A stretch of DNA of 64,000 nt from Beroe forskalii (taxonomy: Eukaryota; Ctenophora; Nuda; Beroida; Beroidae). A program made the translations under genes and the position numbers. Of this stretch, positions 11,378-22,032 are shown in pieces (within the stretch, counting starts at the first letter, position 1; each line of letters starts with the position of its first letter). Location: NCBI GenBank assembly GCA_011033025.1, contig WFMF01000147.1, positions 248,001 through 312,000 of the forward strand, read 5' to 3'. The notes beneath the pieces were generated by a model. That model ran no database searches and was not told where the DNA came from. It worked only from the letters and a program-made list of their open reading frames with translations.

Positions 11378-11545
11378 TACATCGCAGATGGCAGGGAAAC
11401 CTTACTACTGTAGGGTAACCGCTGACGATTCACAGTTTAGTCTCTTCCGCCTCTTATGTCAATCTTTGAATTAGGAAATCGATACTCAGTATTTTGTTAT
11501 GTTTGTAGTATACCCATACACCTCTATAGATAAGACATTGGATTA
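11378..11545 (+). repeat. 3' pseudo-LTR of the Naiad element, distal part
   Basis: It matches 5290-5457 nearly base for base, from TACATCGCAGATGGCAGG to AAGACATTGGATTA. Confidence 0.8.
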
Positions 11546-12981
11546 CTATTATCTGATCTCGTGAAATTATTCTTACCACAAATTTAAAATACCACATTTT
11601 ATTTCACAATCTATTTCAATATTTCTCATGAAATTATTCATATTTATTCCATATGTAGGTACACGCCTCTCCACCCTGTTCATTGCACAGACTGCTGTGG
11701 AAAATGTACTCATTGAAATCAAGGCAATGTATGGTGTGTATGAAATGTTAGAATACATCCATGAACGGCCGTAGCTGCTCATACACATTTATAAATCTTA
11801 AGTACCCCAATCTAATAAAAGGTCCACACACATCTATAAAATTGAGTTTATAAACGCGTATAATTGAGTTTACGCGTTTCGAAATGTTGCAGCACTACTT
11901 CAATTTAATTTCCGTTGTCTGAAAGCTCCATTATATCATTGCATTAGCGGTCAAAGCACGTACACTCGCGGACACAAAACAGTGATGTGATGCGGTAGTC
12001 AGTTCATTCATTACATCACGAAAATTACGCCGTACAGTAATGACCGCGAAATGGCTGATTTTTGCTTATTACTAGCAAGATGGGGTGATACAGAGTAATT
12101 TTAACTCTGCGCGCAACGAATTGAAAAACAATGCGCGGCGCGCCCCGTGACTCATTACTTTAATTCTCAGCATGGCGACAAATTGGTGGTATCCATCATC
12201 AGTTTCCTAATTCCTCACGGATACATTGTGTACAATGTACACCCCGTACATTGTTATTGTTTTCCGGAAACAATGATTAACTTTTCAGATTTCCTAGCTG
12301 CGACAGAATGAGCCGGAATTGCGTCAAGTCTTACTCCATGTTATTGTTACGGAGCCTTATTTTGCGCGCGCGAGCGCGCCTCTTCAGAGAAGAGTGAAAA
12401 GAGTGACTTTTCTACGAAAAGCGCGCGCGAGCGCGAACAAACAGGGACACGTAACATGTGGTAATTCAAGTCACAAGTGTGTGCGCCTATTGTGTACTGT
12501 TAACATTCTGAATTTTACTGAGAAGTGAGGATCAAGTGTCATGATAGCACGTATTGTATGGTTTTAAGAAGAAGTCCTTTGTTTTTAAAACAAAACATGT
12601 GTCCTCAATTCAAGGCGTTGCCTTGTTCACATGTGCTACATTCTACACTGTTCTTCATTCAGGATGAAAGAGGGTACACGTTACAGTATAATGTCTTATT
12701 AATGTAATCAATGCATTACTTAGTAAATCGTACATCATTATTCATTACCTTTAAAACCTCAAAGTGACCCTGTGTGTATGTAGAGAAACCCATTAACACC
12801 CTCCAATAAAACACTGAAATCTGATACTGCGCTGATTTCTCATTATTTCTGGGAATAATCAGATGATTGTGTGTTTTGCAGGACATGTTCCCGTTAAGAG
12901 GAGTTTCTCGGAGGACGCCCCCGCTACAATAATCACTCACGATCACCTCAACTTTTCTTTCAAAACATCTGAGTTTATGAG
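11546..12981. other. No gene seen; CG-rich patches
   Basis: There are short unrelated frames only. 12360-12445 holds two GCGCGCGCGAGCGCG patches, and 12100-12140 has GCGCGGCGCGCC, which stand out in an AT-rich setting. Exons of ARHGAP21/23 could be hidden here but none was recognised. Confidence 0.4.
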
Positions 12982-13060
12982 TACCTTATTGTAGGAAATT
13001 AAGCACTCAGAAAATTAAGCACCAATGCTTCCAAAAGGGCCTAATTTCATGGTGCTTAAT
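12982..13060. mobile_element. Single MITE end (TACCTTATTG)
   Basis: TACCTTATTGTAGGAAATTAAGC-like sequence resembles the outer ends of 4042-4479 and 9906-10658. It is followed by AAATTAAGCACC and its inverse GGTGCTTAAT. No matching right terminus was found, so the element is truncated or its other end has decayed. Confidence 0.4.
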
Positions 13061-13469
13061 GACGTGCTAACATTTTTGAATACCTCAATTTTCAATTAAT
13101 TTTGGATTCAAAATGGCATAAAATGTCTGATATTTTGCTACATTTTCAGTGATTATAAACCAATGAAAGTACAGAATCGAAATAATAATGGAACAAATCA
13201 AATATTTTCGTCTTCAGCCCCATCTCATCATCTCCGCATGGTTCCGCATCCTCCATTCATCATCATCTGCATCCCCGTCCTTGATGCTATCAATGATCTC
13301 TCCAGTATAGCTTTCAATCATCCATGTCAGATCTTTCGAAGCAGTTATCGTCAGCACGGAGCACCAAAACTAAGCTTTTCTACAAGTGACCATTCAGCTT
13401 TGACTGACTCTTGATTTCCAACCTCCATATGTGATCGGAGACCGGAACTGTTCTTAGCCAGAACTTCTA

Positions 13470-14000
13470 CAGAGAACTTACAGGTGTAATCCCATTTTTG
13501 CTCAAATTCCACTTTTACCAGGGTTACCCCTTTTTTTACCCATTTTTGTTACCATAGTTCCCTTGGTTTACCCCCTTTTTTCCCCCCTTCAAATTTTGGT
13601 TCCACTACCCGTTCCCTTTGGTTTTCCCACTGTTACCACTGGTTTCCTGGTGGTTTGCCCCCCAGGGTTTATTGGGACAGCACAAGGAAGGGGAAAAGGG
13701 TTTGTTTTTGGTAAAAGGACTAAAAATATTTTTAAAGAAAAAGGTAGGAAAAATCTACTAAAAAAAGTGGGCCCCCAAAAAAACTACAAAAAAAGCGATA
13801 ATAAGGGGAAAAAGGGGGTTGTATGTAACCCTGGCAAAACAAATTGAATGGAACACATCATCATCAAGCTAGGCCCCTATTTTCCCGTTTTCTTGATGAC
13901 TTTAAAAAGGTTTAAAAAAGCTCCCTCAATTCCCAAAAACTTCGTTCAGCCAAAACCCCAAACCCATTTTTATAAAGCTTTGAAAAACATTTTCTCAGCT
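13470..14000. other. Homopolymer-stuttered segment, probable low-quality assembly
   Basis: Runs of doubled and tripled T, C, A and G follow one another at unusual density (TTTTTTTACCC, CCCCCTTTTTTCCCCCC, AAAAAAGTGGGCCCCC). The texture differs from all flanking DNA and resembles uncorrected long-read gap filling. A second such segment lies at 27650-28010. Confidence 0.45.
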
Positions 14001-14079
14001 AAAACTACGTTATAATATTTTTATCTACAAACTACAGTACAGAATTGCTGAAGTCTGTTCACCAAGTCTTTATAGTTAG

Positions 14080-15299
14080 TAATCCAAAAATAATCCAAAA
14101 AATAATCCAAAAGTAATCCAAAAAAAATATAATACTGCTGTACGATAAAGATATTGTTTAAAATTAACGTAACCAAATTCAAAGATAATTTTAGCTCCAG
14201 GCAATCGGCATATAATAACGTATCGGGAGTGTTCAGTAACCCCTTCCTTGCACAATGGACACACCCTTCATCGGCTAGATTCAGGAGACTCAATAGAGGT
14301 GTATCCTACAGGGAATGAGGGATCTTCAGAAGACAATGAGAGTTTAGTTAGACACAAAGGAGGGTTATTTTAGCCACAATGGTGGTTTAACCAAGAGACA
14401 ATAATAGAATAATGATTTGCATAGATAGAAATCATCAGCTTAAATGATTAAGTATAATGATAAGCTATGGTTATATCGAAGCAAAAGGTAGCCTCAATCA
14501 AAAGAGCAACTTTGTAACTTTACGTCTCGCTATTACAGCAAGACATTAGCAACCCAGCAAGAACGAATTGTGAGAAAAAAGACAGAATTTTCAAACTCGG
14601 CCAATCGCAAAAAAACAGACAAAATCTCTTCAATGGGGTCCGACTCGTGGGTCAAGACTTATAATAAACCAAGCGATATCCTACCCAATGGGAGTGTTGG
14701 GCTGAAATTGGTAATCTGATGCGGGGTTCGTCAATTAATTGACCGAAGGGAGTACGCGGTACGCGCGTGTGTAATTAGGGATTGGTGAGTCTGACTGCAG
14801 ACAGGGTGATAAGAAATAGAAGAGGGAAGAGAGGGAACTGGGAAGACAAGGATAGAAGAAAGAGAGATCAAGAGAAAAGATTGTAGCCTTTATCAGTCAC
14901 GAATTGTCTCAGAGAGTACGTTCATTGACTTTTGATGGAAATGGATAGTGGTGATTTGTGCCTGAAATAAATAAGTATATCAATCTAACTACGATTCTTA
15001 TCATATTTATGAGATCTTATTTGACACAGAATTGAAAATATCGTACCAGGATGAATATCAAAGCTAACTTCATTATATTTAAATGATTAAATTTGAATAA
15101 CGACTAACGAGGTCAATGTATCGGAAGTGTGACAAATTGTAGAGATAATATCGCCCATGATCGTGATTCTTGAGTGGCAAATTCGAGACAATACCTCTGC
15201 ACTCTGCACTTGCCGAATAATAATTTAATTTAAACAAATGGCGTGGTACACTATGCCACTTTTAAATAGAGAATCATGGTACCCTTGTTACAGGGAACT
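14080..15299. other. No gene seen
   Basis: AT-rich sequence without a supported exon. A short AATCCAAAA direct repeat is present at 14081-14117. Confidence 0.4.
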
Positions 15300-16322
15300 G
15301 GGTGTCTTTCATGAAACTTTTACTTAACTTTTGTGTTCAAAAGTTAAGTGCGCACTTAGCTTAAGTGCGAGAAATTTTGTCTTTCATGAAACAAGAACCT
15401 ACCGGGGTGACTTGTACTTAAACACAGAGTTGTCTTTCATGAACGCCCTCAACCACCCGCACTTAACTTACACGTGATAAAGGTAACGCATGTCATGTGA
15501 CCGAAACACTAGCTAATCAGAGAAGCGGAGTGTTGCAAATAGGAAACATGATGCGTAATTCTAACCTTTTCAGCGAGATAATATTGTTTACTTGTCGTAG
15601 CCGTTCCTTACCCAAACATACTGTAGGGATCAGAACCTTCAATGCAGTGTGGATGATGATGTGAAGGAGATGAAGAGGAAAGAAAATAAAGTTTCCATCA
15701 CACGCATAATCAGAAAAATACGTCTGACAAAGAAGCCCTGAGGCCTGAAACTGGGACAGCTGGCCAAAAATAGCGTCATTGACTCATTCATGTCTTGAAG
15801 CATTTACCATATAATACCAAGCGGATGAAATAGACGTCAATTACTGAATGGATATTGAATGTGTCATGTGGCCTTCCATCTTCATTGATAATAATGATAA
15901 TATCATATTAAAATGGCATTTTAATACTCGTCACAATTGGCAGGTATATGTTGGCTCTTATCCACAAATTCCCTAAGTGCAAGTTAAGTACGGTTTAAGA
16001 GCGGTATAGACCGCTCTTAACTTTTTACTTAAATCTCCACAAGTTAAGTACGGCTTAATAAGTATTTTTCTGGAGTTAAGTGCGGTGTCCATTACATCAC
16101 GCAAGCATAACGCACCATATATGGAGTGTCACGCAGAGTTGAGTGCAGGTTAAGTGCAAGAGGAAAGTTGCACTTAAATATTTCATGTCGCACTTAAACA
16201 CAAAAAGTTAAGTAAAAAGTTGCACTTAACTTCAGTTTCATGAAACACAATTGGAGAGTCGTACTTAAATTTCTACTTAAGTTTTTGTTAAGTGCAAGTA
16301 TTTGCGTTCATGAAAGACACCC
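15300..16322. mobile_element. TIR element with GGGTGTCTTTCATGAA ends
   Basis: GGGTGTCTTTCATGAA at 15300 is the exact complement of TTCATGAAAGACACCC ending at 16322. Both subterminal zones are packed with AAGTTAAGTGC/GCACTTAACTT blocks and further TTTCATGAA copies. The length is 1023 bases, with no transposase. The target duplication is unclear because the ends border repeated G/C bases. Confidence 0.75.
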
Positions 16323-16735
16323 TGGGAAGTGTACCGATATACCGGATATCACAACATTGTAACTAAGTACGGTGTCGGTGTGTGGTGGTGACTGGTTAAA
16401 AAGCAACAGATACGACAAGATTATAATAATGAAGAGACTCGATAAGACATTATTAAGAGTATCTCCTCCCCTCGTTACAGTGATACTGGTGCAATAATTT
16501 CCATTAGAAAACTATAATTAAACCTTGCAGGAGCCACAACCAGGGAGCCCCCAGACATCTTCTCGACATTTAGCGCTGGATATCTACGAACTTCCAATTT
16601 CCAATTCCATGGTACTAAATATAACCTCGTACCTGATTCCCATTCCTCTGCATCCAATGAAAGGATGAAATGAATTTCGGAAGAAATTTCGGTGAAATAA
16701 TAAAAGGTGGAGTGCTACTCTAAATTACCACATAC
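16323..16735. other. Intronic or intergenic DNA downstream of the PH exons
   Basis: One weak candidate exon (16524-16647, minus) fits the phase of the preceding exon but has a poor donor and no family match. No RhoGAP coding sequence is visible. Confidence 0.4.
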
Positions 16736-16961
16736 CGTATTGAGAATTGATCTGGAAGTCATTGTCCTGCTTGTACTCCTTGACTTTCACCGTGCTATTC
16801 TTCTTCTTTGTGTTGTTGTTGTTGTTGTTGTCATTATCCGGACCGTCACTCTTCAGCAGCTCGTCAGCCTTCCTCTTAATCAGGATGTTACAAAGACTCT
16901 GATTGTCATTCAACTTCTGGAGATTACCAATCCATTCCAGCATTTCTTCGTTTGTACCCGC
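16736..16961 (-). CDS. ARHGAP21/23: ARHGAP21/23-like exon: end of PH domain and Asn-rich linker
   Basis: The acceptor is TTGACCCAG before 16961 and the donor is GTATGT after 16736. The exon encodes AGTNEEMLEWIGNLQKLNDN, the C-terminal helix of the PH domain with its conserved Trp, matching the EDRDDMLAWI helix of vertebrate ARHGAP21. It continues into a Lys-rich linker with a run of Asn residues. It starts in phase 0, continuing directly from the EYLFK end of the upstream exon, and ends in phase 1. In the family a long linker and then the RhoGAP domain follow; they are not seen in this window. Confidence 0.85.
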
Positions 16962-17223
16962 CTGGGTCAAATCAACGGGTCAATTGGTATATGCGTAACT
17001 ATTTTTCTTTTTTTTCTAAGTGATGTCGTATTTTGATTGGCATTTGATTAACTATCTACTTTCTCGTTTGCAAATTAATAACTCTGACAAGAAATCTGAC
17101 CGAATGGAAGTGGTTGACTACTTCTCAAGAAAACTGCAGAAGTTGCCGGTAGGAAAATATTGATGGTAGGCCGCAAGTGTCTGTTATTGAGACCCATATT
17201 CCAAACTCTGCTGGTTTGCTAAC

Positions 17224-17436
17224 CTTGAACAAGTACTCCTTGCTATTCTGACACGTGACCCTAAAAGCGTTCTTCTTGAGTCTGTACTCGATAGAGACGA
17301 GAGAGTTTGAGGTATCGACTGGACCCTCCTCTGGCTTGCTCCGCCTGTACACGTAGTCATCAAAGGTCTTGTAGAGGGATAGTTCCGTGTTCTGGAGGGT
17401 GGTGAAGTAGCGCGTCCAGCCCCGGAGGGTGTGCCT
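17224..17436 (-). CDS. ARHGAP21/23: ARHGAP21/23-like exon: core of PH domain
   Basis: The acceptor is CCCCTCAG before 17436 and the donor is GTTAGC after 17224, phase 0 at both ends, 71 codons. It contains RGWTRYFTTLQNTELSLYK and then NAFRVTCQNSKEYLFK, the strand pattern of a PH domain. The PH domain of ARHGAP21 binds membrane phosphoinositides and, together with an adjacent helix, the GTPase ARF1 at the Golgi; that is known for the family and not shown here. The intron just upstream on this strand is a pyrimidine-rich minisatellite. Confidence 0.9.
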
Positions 17437-17439
17437 CTG

Positions 17440-18095
17440 AGGGGAGGAGAGATAGTGAGGAGATGGGGAAGAGAGTGTGCCTCTGAGAGGAGAGAAGTTG
17501 AGGGAGTGAAGGTGAGGGAGAGAAGTTGAGGGAGTGAAGGTGAGGGAGAGAAGTTGAGGGAGTGAAGGTGAGGGAGGGAAGTTGAGGGAGTGAAGGTGAG
17601 GGGGAGAAGGCGAGGGAGTGAAAGTGAGGGAGAGAAGTTGAGGGAGTGAAGGTGAGGGAGAGAAGTTGAGGGAGTGAAGGTGAGGGAGGGAAGTTGAGGG
17701 AGTGAAGGTGAGGGGGAGAAGGCGAGGGAGTGAAAGTGAGGGAGTGAAGGTGAGGGAGTGAAGGTGAGGGAGTGAAGGTGAGGGAAAGAAGGTGGAGGAA
17801 AAGAAATGAGTAGATGGGGAGGAGTGTGCCTTCGAGCGGGAAAAGGCGAGTTGGGGGAAAGAAGGGGGGAGAGAAGGTGAGTAGATTGTGCCTCTGAAGG
17901 GAGGAGGTGTGGAGATGCAGTGAGATCGGGAGAGGGTGAGAAAATTCGGAGAAATTGTGGAAGAGAAGGGTGAAGAGGGGACGAATAGAGGTTGAGGAAA
18001 TGACGTGGAGGGTGCCTGAGGGGAGGAGAAGATGAATAAATGTAGAGAAATTATGAAGGGTGAGGGGTGGGAAGAAAGGCGTGAGGAAAGAGTGG
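17440..18095. repeat. 28-bp purine-rich minisatellite with 112-bp higher-order unit
   Basis: The unit is GTGAGGGAGAGAAGTTGAGG plus GAGTGAAG. Variant units recur every four copies (GGCGAGGGAG at 17609 and 17721), giving a 112-base higher-order period. On the gene strand it is a pyrimidine tract of several hundred bases that leads directly into the splice acceptor at 17437. Confidence 0.9.
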
Positions 18096-19126
18096 GTGGT
18101 GAATATTCTGTAGACTTTATCTATTCTGATTCAAAACTCAATGGATATGTTGTTGGGTTGCATTCAAAATCATGATGAATACTAATCTATTAACATCAAG
18201 GCCTCTAAATTTCATTGATAACCCATCTCAGTATTGAGCGCTACTCGATTCATAAATTCCTAGATTTTAAATTAAAATGTCATGGGTTTTATTAAATTTG
18301 GGTCGTCCAATTTACCCAAGTGTCATGTGCGTGAAAGATCTAGTACCTCCATAATTCTTATATCAAATTTCTATCGCGGTGTTTTCAAGTTCACATTTTA
18401 AGAAGATCACTGTTTAAGTTATCATAAGTAGACAAAATACCGGGGCACACCTCAATATAAACGGACTAAGGTAATCGGAAAATCGTTTAAAATCGTATAT
18501 TATTCGGAATTCAAATTACTGAAAACAAATCGATCGGGATTGTTTTCAATTCATATTATACTAAAGAACAGACAGTTTGAAAGGATCATTGAACTCCACC
18601 ATCAGCTGTTAAACAGCGAACCCTATTCCATTGAGAATGTTATTTAAATTACAAACATCAATGGGGACGGTAATTTAGGCAGCTATGTTTTTTGAAAAAC
18701 ACATTCGCTTAGGTACAGTGAAATCTTTCATACAAGTCAGCTTCGCCTCACTTACGAGATGAACTCAGTCAACAAGAATCAGCTATTGTGACATTTACAA
18801 AATTTAACAAGGAACGCATTTGATCGTTGTACTAGTAAGTAGTAACATTACATTAAGTAAATTAATTTACATTGACATTGAATTACAAGCTGCTTAGGAG
18901 ATGCTATAGCTCGGCAAAACTCTGTCTGAAAGTTAACCGGTTAAGAAATCAAAAGCAAAGAGGGTATATAGTTAAATTCTACCTAGTTCTAGTGCTTTGG
19001 TAAGTTTTGTGACGGAAAAAATGATGGCGAATGAACGTCTATTGGAAATTCTGAAGAAAATGCGGTGTGGTGTATATTGTAATTTCTGCTAAATATGATT
19101 CTATATCACATTTCCTAAGTTCTTAC
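18096..19126. other. ARHGAP21/23 intron, no feature seen
   Basis: This is the remainder of the intron between the two first PH exons. It is unique-looking AT-rich sequence. Confidence 0.5.
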
Positions 19127-19255
19127 CTTGAAGGAATCATCCACAATCTTGCAGTCCAGGAACCCCTGGTAGCTACAGTCCCCTGTCAGCCGCTGCAACT
19201 CACTGGGCGAGATCTTGGATTGGGAGAGGAGCGCTTCGCAGAGGGGGTCCATCTC
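19127..19255 (-). CDS. ARHGAP21/23: ARHGAP21/23-like exon: start of PH domain
   Basis: The acceptor is CTCTCTGCAG before 19255 and the donor is GTAAGA after 19127, phase 0 at both ends, 43 codons. It begins EMDPLCEALLSQSKISPSEL and ends with YQGFLDCKIVDDSFK, the first PH strand, corresponding to the region where ARHGAP21 has its REGWLHYK-type strand. It joins in frame to RHTLRGWTRYF of the next exon. Confidence 0.85.
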
Positions 19256-19299
19256 CTGCAGAGAGGTGAAGCAATAGCGTGGGTTTCGAGGGGGCAATA

Positions 19300-19570
19300 G
19301 TAGTGTGGTGGAAACAAGTGACGCGTGGGGTGGAGACACTAGAGAGGCCGTGGGGTGAGGTGCAGACATGAGTGAGAGGGGGCGAGGTGGAGACAGGGAT
19401 GAGGTGGAGATAGGAGTGAGGGGATTAGGTGAAATCAAGTGAGTGGTGAAGTGGAGACGGGAGTGAGGGTTGAGGTGGAGACAGGAGTGAGGGTTGAGGT
19501 GGAATCAAGTGAGAGGTGAGGTGGAGACAGGGGTGAGGTGGAGACAGGAGTGAGAGGTGAGGGAAAATGA
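19300..19570. repeat. GAGGTGGAGACAGGAGTGAG purine-rich repeat
   Basis: Imperfect tandem copies of a unit of about 28-40 bases. As at 17440-18095, the array lies immediately upstream of an ARHGAP acceptor and is pyrimidine-rich on the gene strand. Confidence 0.75.
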
Positions 19571-20360
19571 AGAGGGATCAACAGGATCCAAAGGTTAGGA
19601 GAGACTGAGAGTTACGAAAATAAAATCTACAGGGTTTGCTCGAGGTTTAATCAAATGAAATTTTGAAGAACTGTAGCTATGAATCATGAATTTTGCAAAC
19701 AGTACAAAACAAAACATTCTGCTTATAGCTTCTAGCGTCTGTATTAATGTATCATATTCCTTCGTACAACATCATCTACTCAATTGTAAGAATCGATGAG
19801 AAATTTAATCTGAGTCAGATTTTTCTTAAAAGAGATATGATTATGATTATGTGTAAGTTGAATGAAAGCTTTAGGTATCTGGTGCACAATGCACATCAAA
19901 TTTCAATTTACCGCTTTTCTTTTTATTCTGACGAACGGAAAAAAACTGATGGATTGAAATTATGACGAGGTGGGAGAAGTGAGAAAGAGAGGTGAAGGTA
20001 ACATTATGATCTGGGGATGAGAAGAAAAGGAGACGCGTATGATAATGGATGAAACTTGGATAACGATTTGCCACTACATTCTAAGATGAGGAAGATTATG
20101 GCATAATTTTACAACGAGGCATATAGCAGATAGCTATATGCAAACAAATGAAGATCAATCACCCGGATCCCATTATACATATTTAAGGAATCTGCATCAA
20201 GGAACTGAGGGAACGGTGCCGAGTACTGTGAGTTGATGCATGCAAACACCTTGGACATGGGACTGCTACTGCCAAATTATTACATTATAATCATTTTAAT
20301 CATGTTAACTCAATCACCCCCGTGCGCCCCTGTCACGTCACTAATCCACATAACACTAAC
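19571..20360. other. ARHGAP21/23 intron, no feature seen
   Basis: Apart from a small palindrome near 20120 (TATAGC...GCTATA), nothing is recognised. Confidence 0.5.
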
Positions 20361-20892
20361 CTTGGTAGGGACTGATCCAGCACTTCCTGCTTTCTCCGGT
20401 GGCAGCTGGAAATCCTCCAAACATTCCAAGTTACCGAACCTCTTCCGCCTGTCGTCCAGGCTGTACGACAGGCGGTTGTTAACGGGCCGGACGGGCGCCG
20501 TGGAGGCGGGCGGTGGTCGTGGTCTGACTCGTAACCGAGGGCTCTCACTCTCTGAACTTCCCTCCCCTCGCTCCCTCTCCCCCACTGCTCCCCCACGAGG
20601 GTTGTGAGGTGGACCCTCCCTCCGCAACACGTAGCTGGGACGCGGTGGCTTGGTTGGGATGTTGTCTGCTTCACCCCCGCCCCCGCCCCGCGTGCACCGC
20701 GGACTGGAGGGGTGGCGGCGGATGGCGGTGGAGGGGTGTCTGGGTTCTGGGGACCGGGATTCTGGATAGTGCCGGGATTCCGGGTGGTGGCAGGATTCCG
20801 GGTAGTGCCGGGACTCTGGATGGTGGCGGGGGAGGGCTGTGAAGTTGGTGGGGCTCCTCAAGTGCGGTGGGGGCGTGTTGAGGGGCGAAAAC
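20361..20892 (-). CDS. ARHGAP21/23: ARHGAP21/23-like exon: proline/serine-rich linker
   Basis: The acceptor is AATCTCCCAG before 20892 and the donor is GTTAGT after 20361. One base completes an Arg codon from the upstream exon, then 177 codons follow and end in phase 0. The protein is low-complexity and basic, with a six-residue repeat of the form HYPESR/HHPESR (about residues 20-45 of the exon), Pro-rich stretches, and a more conserved end with NRLSYSLDDRRKRFGNLE. It links the PDZ and PH domains. Local G+C is far higher than in neighbouring introns. Competing open frames on both strands here are by-products of the GC-rich repeat. Confidence 0.8.
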
Positions 20893-21113
20893 CTGGGAGA
20901 TTAACACTAAAACCATTTAACAGGAGTCAGAAATAATGCAGTTCCGTACTCATCTGGGAGTAAATTAATTTATAGCTTACTGCTCAAAGCAATAATCTAT
21001 TTGAAAAAAATAAAATGATAATTGACTGAAGTTTAACAAAATACGGCATGATCTACTTTCTATTCCGGGACTGACGCACGAGAGAAAGAAGAACACTTCC
21101 TCCAAGCACTCAC

Positions 21114-21224
21114 CTCTCTAGGGAGGAATTGTCTGAGTCCGGCTCACTGTAAGCCTGTTCAGGGTACTCCACCTGCAGGTAGTCCTTGTGCCAGGGCGCG
21201 ATAGACAGCACCACGTAGTCGTCA
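21114..21224 (-). CDS. ARHGAP21/23: ARHGAP21/23-like exon: end of PDZ domain
   Basis: The acceptor is a C-run ending CCTCACAG before 21224 and the donor is GTGAGT after 21114. Phases 2 in and 2 out match both neighbours. It encodes DDYVVLSIAPWHKDYLQ, the last PDZ strand plus the downstream segment, matching the order LELSVMPKDEDILQV in vertebrate ARHGAP21. It then runs into an acidic stretch (SEPDSDNSSLE). Confidence 0.85.
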
Positions 21225-21886
21225 CTGTGAGGGGGGGGGATTGAGAGATGGAGAACATGGGGTTTTGAGGAGAGGGTGATTTCTTAGAAAGAGGAAGTGG
21301 GACATTTAGCTGTATTACCTTGCATTATAAGGCAGAGCTTACATAGTTAAATATGTGGGGAGGGGGTATGTAACTAGCAACCAAAGATTGCACCTCGTAC
21401 CATCTAACGTGCGACCTATCACCAACCCACGTACTCAATAAATGCCTTTGATTCCATTGAGACTATATCGATACAAGACGTGTTTGAGAGGGCGCCAGGT
21501 GTTGCTGAATCCAGCCAGAGTACTCAAGTTACATTATAACTGTTATCACGCCAGACGCAGCACTCAGAAGGGGATCAGCTCATACCTTTCAAACTGCACT
21601 CACTCAAATGTACTAGCTATTTTGCGGTGACGGAATCATGATGATTTAGAGTAGTGAAGTGAAACTGCCGTGGAACATTAGTTCATGTTGCCAATGAAAT
21701 ACTCGAAGATTCTGTAAGAGCGTTAAGTAATCAGATAGTGGGTGAAGGGAGGTCTCATAATTCAAGGTTCTGATTTCCCCAAAATAAGTTGAAAGCCATA
21801 TCTTTTGGAGTTCTTACTTTTTGTATATTATTAATAAAACCATTGAAGTGTAACTAAGCTATTATCATAATAGTGGAACATGAAGG
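21225..21886. other. ARHGAP21/23 intron, no feature seen
   Basis: Only short frames and a G run at 21231-21239, which is the C-rich tract of the splice acceptor on the gene strand. Confidence 0.5.
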
Positions 21887-21888
21887 TA

Positions 21889-22032
21889 TTCGGTCATTTG
21901 GCCTAACTGGACATCTGGCCTAACGCTGGTTAGGGTCAGGGGAGAGAGATAAATTCAAAATTTCTTGAGTATTTCTTGAGTTTAAGGCGTTAGACCAAAT
22001 GTCCAGTTAGGCCAGATGACCTAGAACCGAAC
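21889..22032. mobile_element. Small foldback (inverted repeat) element
   Basis: TCATTTGGCCTAACTGGACA near 21896 is the imperfect complement of a segment ending near 22021 (TGTCCAGTTAGGCCAGATGA). The arms are about 35-45 bases with a loop of about 60. It looks like a short MITE within an ARHGAP intron; no target duplication was assigned. Confidence 0.65.

Larger units (their letters stand above)
5261..11545 (+). mobile_element. Naiad-type Penelope-like retroelement with pseudo-LTRs, split by a TIR element
   Basis: A near-identical segment of about 197 bases occurs at 5261-5457 and again, split in two, at about 8883-8913 plus 11378-11545. Direct repeats of this kind fit the pseudo-LTRs of Penelope-like elements. 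Between them lies an ORF with an N-terminal GIY-YIG nuclease, a linker with a CxC motif (CNC), and reverse transcriptase motifs. That permuted order defines the Naiad/Chlamys group of Penelope-like elements, and Naiads are the animal members. The 3' pseudo-LTR is interrupted at a TA by the 8914-11377 element. The reverse transcriptase part is broken, so this copy is dead. Confidence 0.75.

Noticed and set aside
13563-13847. 94-codon ORF
   Set aside because: Lies wholly in the homopolymer-stuttered segment, so the reading frame cannot be trusted.
16524-16647. Possible additional ARHGAP21/23 exon on the minus strand
   Set aside because: Phase fits the preceding exon and the acceptor (GGATGCAG) is fair, but the donor (GTTTAA) is weak, and the peptide has no resemblance to the linker or RhoGAP domain.
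20604-20936. Plus-strand frames of 77 and 110 codons
   Set aside because: They are antisense to the GC-rich proline-coding ARHGAP exon, whose splice sites and phases support the minus strand.
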